NCBI GenBank assembly: GCA_963978905.1
Contig: OZ022261.1
Coordinates: forward strand, 6,573,992 to 6,637,991
Length of the DNA stretch: 64,000 bases
Origin: Trichostrongylus colubriformis
Lineage: Eukaryota; Nematoda; Chromadorea; Rhabditida; Trichostrongylidae
Direction of reading: 5' to 3'
Under the pieces are notes generated by a model. The model did not search any database. It worked only from the letters and a program-made list of their open reading frames with translations, and was not told where the DNA came from. Of the stretch, positions 21,759 through 34,152 are shown in pieces. How positions within the stretch are numbered: position 1 is the stretch's first letter; each line of letters starts with the position of its first letter. A program made the position numbers and the translations under genes.

Positions 21759-24637
21759 GCGCGTCCATACTATGTACTCATCAAGCTGCACGCAGTCCGC
21801 TGCATTGCGATTTGCAGCCCCAACGAAGCACAATTCGCAGGTGATAAAACTTCTACCTGCACTTCATAATCATAATTAAAGTTATTATAAGCACTCGAAT
21901 GTGGCGAATCTCTTTTGCGGTAGACCACGCACCACTTTCATTCAGACTCGTAGTAGCATCCGTATGCTAATGGCCTATACAAGGACATGCAAGGGCGAGC
22001 TGTCGAATGAACCAAAGTTTCTATCCTCCCAGACGGGAATGGTAGCAACTCATTAACTCTGAATTATTAAAAGGCACGGTTAGCCTGAGCAAACACTGGT
22101 CCAGAATCTCAGGACTACATTCGGGGGAGCGGCGCCTCTTGTCACAATGCCACCTTCGTCTCAGTAATAATAATACAAAGTGAAAGACATTGAAACCCCT
22201 AAGATAATGTTTACCTGTAACAAATCATGTTTGCAATTGTTTAGTAAGATTTCAAATGCCGTTTCAAAAGATATAATCAAACCGGTTCAGTCCTTTCAAC
22301 GCTGCTTGGAAATTCCCTTCACTTGGCTACTGTTATACCGATTTTACCTAGTTAAATCAACGAGTTTAAGCGAAACAGTTGAACCGTCGACTATCGTCGC
22401 GGGGTCAATGAAATCGTTGATCGCATTACTACCGTCGACAGTTCTAGATAGTAATTTGGTTAATCACAAAGAGAACAAAGGCGAAGAAGACTGAGGGCAA
22501 TCAGGGCTACCACGATGAAGATTGGATTTCACGGAAGTGCGTTGATGAATTCTGCTCGCGGAAATCATACGCTTTTGTACACAGAGGACAGGATTGAGTC
22601 AATTGTTCGACGAACATGCCCTAATTACGTTTCGAAATGTGGTATGATGGAACGAAATAAGAGTTCAGAGTCACCCAAAAGCAAACCGGCCTTTCAGCAG
22701 AAATTACATAAAAACTAAGACATAAGAATAAAAACATGAAGAAAAGTCAAAGTATTCACGGCGGTTTGCCGAGGTGTCACTACACGAGACCATTTTCATA
22801 TCGCAACAAGTCAGGCCAACATACTCATAAGGCATTTTGATAGTCAGTGGTGCAGCTTTGTGAGGGATAACCCTACCCTGATGGGTCATGATTACCCAAA
22901 CATAGCAGAACGGTCTAGTATTCGGCGAAAAAAGTGTTCGTCGTAGTAGATTCGAAGAAACTGGGACTGAAAGAATATGGTATATGTTTGAGCACTAAGA
23001 CCATGTTTCCCCTTGTTACCCTCCATCTGCTTCTGCACCTTGGAGCTCCCATGGTCGGGTGAACCAGCATTTGGGCTACCAGTGCAAAAACTTCGCGTCG
23101 AGGCGTTCCCCATGTGAGCTGAGGTAATTTAATGTATTAGGGTTCGCAGGCGACAGTGTCCTACGCGTCAGTTCAGACCAGGACAAGGAAGTCGTTTCAA
23201 GACCCTACTACTGCGGTGCCTCTAGCTCGTACGCATCACGACGTGCGCGCCACACACTGCGCCCAAATTTCTGTCCTAATGGCACGCATGCTTTCGTGTC
23301 GTGATAGCACGGAAATTACAGTCTGTCAAGAAACGGTTCTCATCAAGGAGAATACCAGGAGAGCGGATCAAGACAGAAGGAACAACGCTGCGACAATAAT
23401 CGGGTGCAAGGCCAATAACGGGGAAGAGGGTGAAACTAGTGAAATATCTTTACGTATTGTTGAATAATAATATCAGCTTTACAGGGTTGCACACCCATAA
23501 ATTAAAAAGCAATAATAAGTTACTGACTCATAAACCATGTAGAATATTCAGCACTTCACATTCATAAAAGGAGCACCAAAAATTGTGATATGCTTGCTTG
23601 GTATCATTAAGACGAAAGATTAGCGTTGCGTGTGCCACTGCGACGCGAATTTCCTGATCTATCGACGCTCTTACTGAGCTGGTTCCTCTGCAGCCGAAAG
23701 CGTGATAGAAATGCACAAATGCACAAATCTGAAAGGTCGACTTATAATTAGCCGAAAACTCTTACCTAAAGGCTCAGGGTAGTAAGCCATCGAGTTTATG
23801 TGGGCTTAGTGATCGCGTTACGGCACTGCTGTGGTTGATCACACATAACGAAGGGAGACAGCCATGGCCAAGCAGGCACATTTTTTGGGCACGGGGCAAA
23901 CTAACGATTGCTATTATGCTGATCAGTGAACATATGCCCTGCGGCAGGAGTGTTGCGTTACATTGGGAGAGACATGAAAATATTGCACCCAGAAAACTAG
24001 CTACAGTGTAAAAGGAGTGCGTGATGTGGGCATAACTGAAGGTTAATTCCAAATGCAACAGAGTACCAGAGTATCAGTGCATGTTTTACATAAGTAGCGT
24101 TTCGAAACGATTTGCATGCACATCGTGCATAGACCGACGAATTATAGTGCTGAAACATGACGGTTCTTTTTTTGAATACTCTGCCTTATTCAATTCAGAC
24201 GGGAAACGTGGGACATTTGACTCTCGTTCACTACGGAGGATATATTTGAATGATAACGAATGCATGAGCCATCCGGAGTACGACTGTGGTCGATATTTGT
24301 GCCATTGCAAGCCTTTACACATTTCTGACATGGCCCTGGCAGAGTTAAAATTGGTGTGAGGCTCACAAGCAGTGACAAGAGAAAGTACGGCAATTCCTAC
24401 GAGGGTCATAAATATAGAGAAAATTCATTGAGAAGATCTGAACGTCCAGTCTGCCTGTGTGAGTTTCGAGGTGATTACAATCTCAAAAAAAGGTCGGTAA
24501 AAGTCGTGATATATATCATCGACGATTGAAGACTTTTCTTCTTAGGAACACACTTCAGTAAACCAACAACATCAGTGATCAGGGTACATCGAGAGTCGAG
24601 GATTTTTTGTGAGGGCGGGAGGGATCGTATATGCAGG
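21759..24637. other. Gene-poor DNA, weak coding-like frames only
   Basis: A plus frame at 22180-22494 ends in LVNHKENKGEED, and minus frames at 24409-24086 and 24393-24190 start with signal-peptide-like segments. None has splice signals plus a family match, so I call no gene. The motif AAATTTCTGTCCTAATGGCA at 23266 is one of the recurrent copies noted in the findings. Confidence 0.3.
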
Positions 24638-24906
24638 GGTGAGGGTCAGTTGGCCGATCGCTTCGCGGCGTCGCACTCGTGGGGCTGTCAGTACGAGCCG
24701 TTCGGAATTTCGCTCAAAACGAAATGGGCTGATACCGTAAGGGACCATTAAAGATTGCAGGTTGAGAGGTTCAAGAGTTGCCTACCTTTAGAGGTCCCTC
24801 ACGGTACCAGCTCATTGCGTCGTGAGCGGAATTCCAAACGTCTCGTACTGACGGCGTCGCGAGTGCGACGCCGCGAAGCGAAAATTTGACCAATCCACCC
24901 TCACAT
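24638..24906. mobile_element. Palindromic MITE, family R
   Basis: Inverted ends: GTGAGGGT, then TCGCTTCGCGGCGTCGCACT, against the complement AGTGCGACGCCGCGAAGCGA and ACCCTCAC. An inner pair is CGTAAGGGACC against GGTCCCTCACGGTACCAGC. Related partial copies lie at 48605-48745 and within 51829-52096. Confidence 0.7.
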
Positions 24907-25363
24907 TACGTGCAGTGGTCAGCGGTAAGCACTGGAATCTAAACTTCCGATAAGTAGATGAGAAGCGAAGGGTATCTAACAGTGTGCCCGCGTGAGGAAA
25001 TGTAAAATAAATATCTGCTTGTCTCCCAAGGGGGGGGGGGGGGAGGGCGTTCTGAAGCGGCTATTTTTTCTCGACATCACTGAAAGCGCTCTGCCAGTGA
25101 TGGTGGAGGGGGATAACAACCTTTGAGGTCGGTCTGAGAGATAGGGGGAGGAGGACAGCGTTTAGAAAATTCTCAAGAAACACGCCTCCTTCGACTCTGA
25201 GTACGATTCCTCTTGACAGAGACCTGAGCTGGAGAGATAGTAATTCCCTAAAATTCCCTATACTTCATCCTACGGGTCCCAGGCAAGAAATATTTTATGG
25301 GCCATGGCCGATACAGAACTCCCATATATCCACGATACACCGAGAAATGCGGTCGCAGAAGTA
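24907..25363. other. Gene-free, with a poly-G tract
   Basis: A run of 14 G lies at 25030-25043. No gene or repeat family was recognised. Confidence 0.4.
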
Positions 25364-25582
25364 TTAGGTTGGTGCATAAAAGATGCGGATTTTTTTTTCG
25401 ACAATTTCATTTATCAAAAACAATAATGAAATTCAACAAAAACTGATTTGAATGATTGCTCGGGATTGTTATCATCGTCGCAACCAAGGAACGCTTCCCA
25501 TTTGGAAGCCATCAACACGTCAATTTTTGCTGCAGAACAACGCAACATTTAAAAGCCTCATTAACTATGCACCGACCCAACA
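25364..25582. mobile_element. Short mariner-type MITE
   Basis: The left end TTAGGTTGGTGCATAAAAGA is a typical mariner inverted repeat. The right end is the diverged inverse, TATGCACCGACCCAACA. The length of about 220 bp leaves no coding capacity; the interior has fragments like AACAATAATGAAATTC typical of deleted mariners. Confidence 0.65.
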
Positions 25583-25852
25583 CATAGCTTAGCTCATATA
25601 AAATATTGAATCGTTACAAAACTAATCAAACTTGTCCAAGTTGTCCGGCTCGCCTGCACATGGGGGAAGTGGTCAGGAGAATGGCAAACAAGTCCCTTCG
25701 CTCATGGTGCGCTCAAAACTACAGTGCAGGTAGTGACGATAGACCTGGAGCAAACATTTCCGAGGTGATCCTTCATAAGCACCAAGAAACCCTTGTCTAC
25801 TTTTTCTACGGTACTCAGAATATGAAATAAGGGCATTGACGGGTTTAGGCCA
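25583..25852. other. Short spacer, nothing recognised
   Basis: No gene or repeat family was seen between the mariner MITE and the family Q element. Confidence 0.3.
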
Positions 25853-26015
25853 CGTTTACACTTTGCGGCACCGGCGGCCGGGCATGGCTGCGGGTCTCTG
25901 CGTCTTCGCATGTGCCGCCCTGTCTCGTTACCTGCGTCGTCTCTGCACCTTCCCCGTGCCACTCTGCCTCGCTGTCTGTGAGCGCAGCCACGCCCTGCCG
26001 GCGCACAGTATGAAT
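25853..26015. mobile_element. MITE, family Q
   Basis: The order ACTTTGCGGCACCGGCGGC, GGCATGGCTGCGGGTCTCTG, TCTCGTTACCTGCGTCGTCT, GAGCGCAGCCACGCCCTGCC, CACAGTATGAATGC matches the other family Q copies. Confidence 0.65.
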
Positions 26016-28076
26016 GCAACCTTGGGACTACCCAGAATTCACTTCAACCCGACGCAGTCATCTCAGTCAAGCTACACACCCAACCCTGAATATTGCAACG
26101 AAGGATGGTGGGGGTCTTGCTAGTAGCCGAGTATACTTGAATGACGATTCATTAGTCAGTTGGAAATGGCATTTGGAAAGCTCCCTAGTTTAGTATCGAT
26201 GGTCAGTTCCTTGATGGGGGACGAATGACAAACAACGAAAGTACTGCTCAAAATTGAGACAGCTGAGGAAAGAAAGGATTTCAAAGAAAAAGTTTGACCG
26301 TTTTTACATTGTAGTCACAAACATCTGTCAGATGCACAGAGAGGCAACACATTTCTAGGAGTAGAAGAGTGAAGGGGCTCGGCAGGATGATGGAAAAATC
26401 ACACTGAAAAAGGGGGCGGGAGGGGAGGGGGGTCATTTTTTGTATACATACATGTATTGAGATTAATTTCTCAGGTACTAGCTGGGATAAGAGTGCAGAC
26501 TGATGCCCGCACCCTCGAGGTTACGAAGTTCGATGCCTGCAAACCATGCCTTGCATAAGACTGTTGGGGACTGTCTTAAGAATGAGGACCTTATCAACGA
26601 CAGTTCCAGGATGACAGGATGAAGGGAAGCTCGTCATACCAAGTCGAAGCCACGGCGGAGTATGTCATGGATAGGAACAAATGGTAACGTTTAACGGAAC
26701 CAGCGGACCCTGCCACGTCGTGGGATTAGTGCTAGAGCGAGAAAGAAGAAGATTCAAATTAAGTTCGTGAACAGCAGGATATTAACAATCTCTTTAGTCT
26801 GTGCACTTGTCATGGCTTTCATGTACAGGCAAGTGTGGTGGCGCATCTCGAAACTTCGGAGCCACTTTTGAAGCTATGACGATGTAGGTGACCTTTCAGT
26901 AGCGATGACATAGGTGATGTGGAGTGCGAATAACGGAAGTGGTCCTCCTTAAGTATTGTACGTCTGTTAAGTGAAGAAAAATCAGCGACACAATTACCAC
27001 TATGAGGGTAAACACGGAAGACGGTGAGTGGACAACAATATATGTATGTACGTAAACAAACACGCCACAAACCATTTAGTCCTTGAAATCTATGCGCTAT
27101 AATCAAGTATTCTCGCACGACTGTTAAACAGCTCAATGAGATGAACATGGAATTCCGAAGCAAAGAATTCTCGTCCGATGAGCAATGAACACATTCATTA
27201 CGAGGCAGAGCACACAGAATACGATGTGAAATAGTTAAGAATTCAGGAATGCTTGGCGACGCCTCTTCCTTGTAGTTGGCATTCAGGTTCCTTCACATTC
27301 GGAGGAGAATGTGAAAGACTGAATATGGCACGTCTCCAAGCATTCCTCTCCTTGTTTAAAATTTGTTTTTGTTTTTGAAGGTGGTGACGTCAAAGATATG
27401 CCGGATTTATGCAAAGTACATTGGAAGAGATAGATTGCCTGCAACTGAACAAACCCCAACGCCCTTTGTGAACGGCGGAACCAGTGCTGGGAAGACCGTA
27501 TTGACTTTCATGTGATGAATCCCATGTTTGGTGAAATACAATTAAAAGCCTTCGGTATTGTTCGACTGGCTTCAATGCCCGCTCTCTATGCAAATTATAC
27601 GTGTCACTGGTGTCCTGAACAGTCTATGAATCAGTGACGCTTCAGGGAGACGTTTTGTCGAGACTAAAAGTGAAGAAAAGGAGAGAAAAGCTCAAAATGC
27701 TGACAGTTATCCTTCTTAGCTTCGATATGCGCTAACAGACGAGTTCATAATGCCGCTTGGTGCTTGATACCGCACAAAAATGGAGGGAAGGAGGGCAGAA
27801 AGGTTAGAGATTCGCAAAAGGGACGCAGACAAAGTGGTTCTTATAATAGCCGTGTACTAGAGGGTATGATTTTTACCCGCTGTATTAGCGTCACTGACGC
27901 CCTAATGACCGTCGCGCTGCGGAAAGGGTGCGGCACTTTTGTGCAGACATATATGTCCTTTAGTGTGTTACGGATGTGTCCGCTCGCAGAGGGAGTAGAA
28001 CACAGTACTTATCGCTGGGTGCTCTTCAGGTAACTTGAATTCAATAAAATTTTTTGTGGTGACAGCAATTAGCGCC
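26016..28076. other. Gene-poor DNA with a probable LINE 3' fragment
   Basis: At 26640-26765 on plus the frame AEYVMDRNKW, a stop, then RLTEPADPATSWD resembles the C-terminal tail of nematode LINE reverse transcriptases. It is broken by stops and short, so the match is tentative. A tRNA-like B-box (AAGTTCGATGCCTGC) lies near 26528. Runs of G occur at 26405-26430. No host gene was supported. Confidence 0.35.
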
Positions 28077-28250
28077 CACATTCTATTTCGGAGCGCGTGA
28101 TAGGGCGTGACCTACGGACTTAAGTGAGAGTATATCAAAATCTCTCACCCCGCCACACACTCTCACTTTTGCCACGCACTCTAACTCTCGCCACTCACCC
28201 ATGTCCGTTGGCCACGCCCATTGAAGCGCTCCGAAATGGAGTATGCCACA
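28077..28250. mobile_element. Palindromic MITE, family P, copy 2
   Basis: The ends are CTATTTCGGAGCGCG and GCGCTCCGAAATGGAG. Inside are GACCTACGGACTTAAG, then TCTCACCCCGCCACACACTC, then TCCGTTGGCCACGCCC. Confidence 0.65.
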
Positions 28251-29074
28251 TACATGAATGTGGCTACAGGGCGATGAGCCATATCAGGGGCAAGAGCGAT
28301 GCGAAAATGGATAACGGATGCTCTTTCGAGAAATACCTCAATGGCAAACCTATTTTCGAGTTTTGTCTGGAACGATCAAGGGCTTTCCGAAAAAAAGTCG
28401 GAAAGATTTACTCCAATATACCAGCAGTCCGATTATGGAAGGTTGGATGAATCGTAGGAGTAGGTTTGGAAGAATGGATCAGAGTCGCACTGACTCACAA
28501 AAACTCCCCACTATTCCATGCTTGATCCTGGCTCGGGTTGACTACCAACACGTTTTCCATGGAACATAAACCAGTCACAGCACTCCTGAATCTGCTTTCA
28601 CAATTTCCCAATCGATTCTCCAAATAGTGATGTGAAATTTCATGTGAACGCGTATGGAAGCATAACAGCCGGCTGCATGAGCTCGTCCAGTCAAAGTGAC
28701 GCTAGCAGCATTGGAAGAATAGGGGGAAGTGGGTGTGGGGGGGGAGGTTACTAGAAGAAGGTTTAGACACGAGGTCGTCTATTTGTTCTTGCTTTTTACT
28801 AGGGTTATTCCTTCATACCCAGAAAGCAATCATGATGTGTAAAACGGTCGCTCTACTCAGAATGGTTACGACGCTATTTTTCACTCTACCGGAATACACA
28901 CGATTTTCAGCCAACATGGTGTTTTTGATCGCTGGCGTCTTAGCGGACACTGCAGGGCAGCAAACAGACTCAATTCTATCCGATCTGATAATTCACATTG
29001 CACGAAATCGTGAAACGTCAACTCCAAGTCACTGGAATTCCTGGGCATTCTATTTTTTTGGGCACTGATAGGTT
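28251..29074. other. Gene-free DNA
   Basis: No gene or repeat was recognised apart from a short G run at 28737-28744. Confidence 0.35.
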
Positions 29075-29504
29075 AAAGGAATCGTCCACAGAAAATGAGT
29101 CTTTCCGTTACCCCTATATTTATGTTGTATTTGCCTGATGTGGGCCGCACGCAAAGTTTCATGCTAAAAAAATATGTATCTGGCTAAGATACTGCACCGC
29201 AAAGTCTCGGCAGAGTGGGCGTGGCCTCCGAGCGAGTGCCCACGCTGTCGTCCGTCGTGGTCGGAGACGCATCGTAGGAACAGAAAGGCAGGTAAACAAA
29301 CAGTCCCACTCTCCGTTCTCAACCGCGGCGGACGACGGGACGGAGCTTTTACTAAGAGGCCCCGCCCACCTGGCCGAGAACTGGGGGAGCTGTATCTCAG
29401 CCGAATTCTCACTTCTTCGCGTAAACTTTGCATGTGGCTTTTATAGGGCTGATACAACATAAATATATGGGTAACAAAGAAACTATTTTCCGTGGGAGAT
29501 TCCT
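29075..29504. mobile_element. Foldback MITE, family U, copy 2
   Basis: It aligns end to end with the copy at 7784-8209. Shared parts are AAAGGAATCGTCCACAGAAA, the GGCTAAGATACTGCACCGCA block, CAGTCCCACTCTCCGTTC and CGGGACGGAGCTTTTAC. Confidence 0.75.
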
Positions 29505-29511
29505 TCAAGCG

Positions 29512-29690
29512 AGCGTTCATACTTTGTGCCGGCAGGGCGTGACTGGGTTCACAGGCAGCAAGGCAGAGTGGTGCGGTGGAGGTGCACAGACAACGCGAGC
29601 AACAAGACAGTGCGGTTCAGGCGAAAACGCAGAAAGAGGCAGCCACGCGCTGCCGCCTGCTTCGCAAGGTATGAACACGGCTAGCTGCCT
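29512..29690. mobile_element. MITE, family Q, reverse copy
   Basis: It begins GTTCATACTTTGTGCCGGCA and ends GCAGCCACGCGCTGCCGCCT followed by AAGGTATGAAC. The CAGGGCGTGACTGGGTTCAC and GTGGAGGTGCACAGACAACG blocks place it in family Q. Confidence 0.6.
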
Positions 29691-31574
29691 CAGAGTCTGC
29701 ATCACCCCTCTTGTGATGCAGAAGGAGCAAAGTACGTCCTCGATACTGGCAGCAGGTGCTATTTTCGTGCTTTTGCTAGTTTCATCCTTCTTTTCTGTTG
29801 TTGCAGTATTGAACATGCCTAATTTCACGTTCAACATCGATAACTCCCCCTATCAGTGTCCTTGACATTTTCCATAGGCCAGCATGACAGTAGTTGTGAA
29901 GCCCTCATCACTCTCTGTCAGGCAATCCGGAAATAACCGCAGAAGCAGTCGTTCGTAGAACAAGTCGAGGATTGAGACTGCAAGTCAGGAAAGACGTCGG
30001 TCCCAACACGAAGGGACTACGTTAGCATGCACTGGCCATGTATCACTCACACTGATCTCGAGTAGTTGTCCGTTTAAGCCCCTTGTGCTTTTTACCTTAC
30101 TTTGTTCTGTAGTACTGTGAACTTGTGTTATCTTTGTCTCATATTTGACATCGATTAGTGAATCTTAATGAGCAGCTTTGCACAATATTCTTATCCTGCT
30201 ACAAGTCACACTTTTATTTCAGGCTTTGGCATCCGTTGCGATAGCAAATGTAGACGATTTCTTCACAATCTTCCACAAATCCAACGAGCAAAATTATCGG
30301 AGTTTTTGGGGAAGGATCTGTCAGCTAGGGATGAACCCAACCGGATTCGACTTCCACCCTCTTTAGGTATTTGCAAGAAGGTAAGGTTATTTTACTCCAA
30401 GATTTTGTGGAACCCTTCCTTCATGATTACTACTATTTCCCAATACAGATGCAATAGTGGTCTCATGTTATCACATTTTAGACTCATGAAAAATCTATGA
30501 GCCAACTAAGACCGTAATCGAGAACTAATGCTGGAGTGATCAGTATGTCCTGAAAATTCAGCTTGAACTACAAGGCGATCACCGCGTGCACCACATGAAG
30601 GTACATCTTCAGGCCATCTCTAACCGGTGAGTGGGTGACATCTTCTGGAATCAGGCGAAGGGCTCTTGTGTTTTATGTTTGAATTTGAAACTTTTCCGTC
30701 TATTTATGGTATCAGACGTACTGTGAAGTTTTGAACTGGCATGGTAAAGTCCCTGCTTCAACATGCAGTTCTTTCTTCAAGAGATGTAGGTGGAATGTTC
30801 AACCTCTCAAATTCGTATTTGATGATTTCACTTCGACACTCCTAATCACATAATCTTCCAGAAATAATCTGGTAAGCGGGATTCCTGTCCAACCCAGGAA
30901 CGTATTAGCGATTAGGAACATTCAAAAGCAGTTGACCAGTCAGGCAACGAACAACCGTCCATTTTGATTCATGCTCCTAGGTCTCTTGGATTCTTGTTTT
31001 TTTCTATTGTCAAGCGATTTGTTGTACGCCAAAGCCATCCACGACAATGCTTTCGTTGGATAGGAGAAATGGAAAGCATATTCTGTACCGATAGTATGCC
31101 AGGGTAGATGTGGTAATAGAATACCCTACCGTAGATGCAATCTCGTTAAATGAAAAATCTTAAATTGAAGGTTTTCCCTTGTTTCTTTGACAATAGGAAG
31201 GAAATGAGCCGAAAAAAAATTACGGTAAGTTAAGGAGTCATCGCTCATGATCTGCGTGCATTTCTGTGCGAGGAAATTTGTAAAAGGGGTAATTCCAAAA
31301 TGTAAATAAAACATCACTTGATATAGTGTGCTAAGCATTATACACATAGTGCGTTTTGTCACTATACGTCCACCCCTTATCATAGCGAAATCTGTGTAAC
31401 ATTTTCACTCAAGACTGCAATGTATGCCATTAGATTCGGTATACAAGAAAATAGTGATAAACACACATTCAAAAATGTGGGTGCTCGGATTCCCCTTTTA
31501 TAAGATGAAATCTCGAATTGTTTCACGTTATGCGTCCACCTCTCGCAATTGCCCCAACGTAGATATAGTTCATT
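29691..31574. other. Gene-poor DNA with one exon-like segment
   Basis: On plus, 30223-30380 lies between a TTTATTTCAG acceptor and an AAG|GTAAGG donor and is open in one frame (RRFLHNLPQIQRAKLSEFLG, then KDLSARDEPNRIRLPPSLG). I do not recognise it and found no neighbouring exons. The rest shows no supported gene. Confidence 0.3.
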
Positions 31575-31692
31575 TCACCGCTATCTCACCCCGCCACAAA
31601 CTATCTCACCCCGCCACACACTCACTCTCGCCACCACTCTCGCTCTCGCCATCCAGGCCACGCCCTATCAATTGCTCCAAAATGGAGTATCT
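31575..31692. mobile_element. MITE, family P, partial copy
   Basis: It contains TCTCACCCCGCCACACACTC, AGGCCACGCCCTATC and CTCCAAAATGGAG. The left end is degraded. Confidence 0.5.
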
Positions 31693-31899
31693 CCCTTTCA
31701 ACCCAAACATCCACTCATCAAGAATCTGCGAGAACACGTCTTCTCGCAATATCACGTGGCTCTCGTCTATTTACTGTAGTAAAGGCCTAAATTCGGGCAC
31801 CCCAGATGCCGGACCTAGCAATCGACAGCTCGCCAAGCGAGTTCGCAGGTCTCACTGAGTGATCATAACCCTGGAAGCTACGGTGCTCGTCAGATTAGC

Positions 31900-33033
31900 T
31901 AACGACGGTCCAAGCTCTCCGTTAGAGATGAACGGCAGATCTGGATGCCGCTTTGAACAAGGCACGCAGCGTCGATCAGACACGTGCAGATTTGGAGCTG
32001 TCTGCCTCCAAATGACGGTGGGGAGGGCGATGAATGCAATAAGAACGTCGTGAAGGAAATCATGATGAAGACACCACGATTGACTGAAGCTCGCAAGTGC
32101 GCTCGTCTGTGTTCGCTTGAAAGAACGCCGCACTGGTGGAGAAAGGTTCGATTGTAAGTAATGCATAACCTAAGCCCTCTAGAGTAATCTCATGCGTTCA
32201 GGTGGTCTTCTCTGAGTGGAGGTTGAGACACACGGCCAGTGAGGTCACTAGGCCACGCGGTGTCTACACCCATTCGCGCGCTGCGGATTGCAATCACACA
32301 GGTAGAAACGAAAAAAAATCCCAAGTCAGCGATATAGCACATACCGAAGGCAAAATAATGGCCGTGAAGGGGAATGGAACCAGAGCTCGGCAACTTGCCA
32401 GTGCAGTCAGCTTTGAGACAACTCGGGCAGCTCGCGAAGCGCCTCCGCGCGCGGCTAATTTGACCTCAGGTGCTTAAATTCTGTATGTTCTTACATAAAC
32501 TCGTCTTCTCTGACGAAAAGAAGTCTATTCTGAACCAGACAGCTACAGATCTTCTATTGCACTTCAAGCGATAGCATTCGGTAGCGGTACGCCGATGGTC
32601 TAGGGAGCCATCTGTTGAGATAGGAAACTGGATCTGGCTACGTTTCAAGCCGAGTGGACTTGCAGGAGCATCTGAATACCTCCGAATGCAACCTAATATC
32701 GTTCCTGAGCAGTTGCATTGTCTTGCAGGGAGATCGTCAAAAGTCGATCTTCCAGCAAGGCAATCAAGTATCCACGCTAGCCAGTTGACTTCAGCGTGGT
32801 TCCAACAGCACAACGTCGGCGTGCAGGAGTGGCTCGCGTGCAGCTCAGATTCAAATCCTATGAGAAATCTCTGGAATCAATTGTGCACAGGTTACGACAA
32901 CTACAGGCAGTTCACCACCGTCGACGAGCTCAAAAGTGCGATCATGGACGCTTCGGGGAGCATCGATCCCAGAATCCTCAAAAACCTCACAACAAGCATG
33001 CCACATAGACTTGTGGAAATGGCTTACAAATAA
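31900..33033 (+). pseudogene. Broken Tc1/mariner-superfamily transposase
   Basis: Plus-strand fragments in the right order match a DDE transposase: KTPRLTEARKCARLCSLERT and HWWRKV near 32060-32145, then VFSDEKKS near 32500-32525, then SAWFQQHNVGVQEWLACSSD and SNPMRNLWNQL at 32790-32890, then SMPHRLVEMAYK up to the stop at 33033. Stops and frame changes break it, and about 330 bp (32150-32480) separate the first two blocks. That gap starts with GTAAGT, so it may be an insertion or an intron-like relic. Confidence 0.7.
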
Positions 33034-33120
33034 GGAGCGTACATTGATTTCTAACTTGCTGGACTGTCCTTTATAATTCCACAAGCTATCTCTACTTAAA
33101 ATCTCGGCATGATGTTCACA

Positions 33121-34152
33121 TTATTCGTGTGTGCTGCTTTGCCGAACGAGGATTTTAGGTGGAACAATTTCATTAACGGTTGACATTTCGACCCTTTCGT
33201 CGTCTTCAGAGGCTAAAAAGGGGCTCGAAGTTCGCTGACCTATGACATACCCGAACAAGCGCCGAAAGCCCCTAGCATTTCGGACTTACCCATTCAATCC
33301 ATGGAGACGTCGAATTAACGAACGAAATTAATTGAACTGACCCCGTGATCCACCGTAAGTGGTAGGACGTCGCTACCGACTTCTGGTAGTATAATGTGCG
33401 TCTGGGAAATGACAAAGTGAGGGAGTTGTCAGTCGCGACACCATACTAACCCACAAAGCAGTACAAGCAGCAGGAATTCACTTGTAAATGAAGGGCACTC
33501 ATTTCTGTTATTCATTGTTAGGTTCCTTACAGACATCCAAAACTTTCTAATGCCTTCCCAGATGAAATCCGGTCTCGTGTGACAGAATTTTGCACTTCAC
33601 GTCATAGTCATTCTCCCTAGGATGTTCACGCCTGTGCCTTCCAAGTGGAGTTGTTATTGTTCCCTCCTCTTACTGGCCGGATGTTCATTAATACGCGTTA
33701 TCAAAACGCGGTCCTCCCCAGTATACTTGCCATTGCACGCCCTACATCAAATCTCATAAACCACACCAGATTTTGTACAGTCTCCTGTCTTACCGTAGGG
33801 GCGAATTGCGCATTTTCCTGGAAGAGCCTGTTTCGTACAAGCTGACGTTTAATATTGTCATTCAGAATATTGACAAGAACGACATCGTTTTGAAGCTGAG
33901 CACGAACTAGGCATCGACGTATTGTTGAGGAGAATGTATCAGAAATGAAGGGCAGTCACAAAGGTACGGGGCTTTGGAAGGGCATCCTCCCCTCTTCTAT
34001 GATCAGGAAATGTTCTAACGTTGTACGAGTATAGCCGTTTTGAGCAGCTATACGGGAACAGCGCGACTGAATCTCGTCTTTCGTCGCTACCCGTGCGCAC
34101 TGCTATAGTAGTCTTGAACATGTTTTTACAACAGCTCTTTTTACAGCAATGT
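33121..34152 (-). repeat. Inverted left arm of the Penelope-like element
   Basis: On minus it carries the same linker and GIY-YIG segment as the right arm, plus the shared outer end TTATTCGTGTGTGCTG and the block CGACCCTTTCGTCGTCTTCA. Identity with the right arm is high but both have independent stops. Confidence 0.75.
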
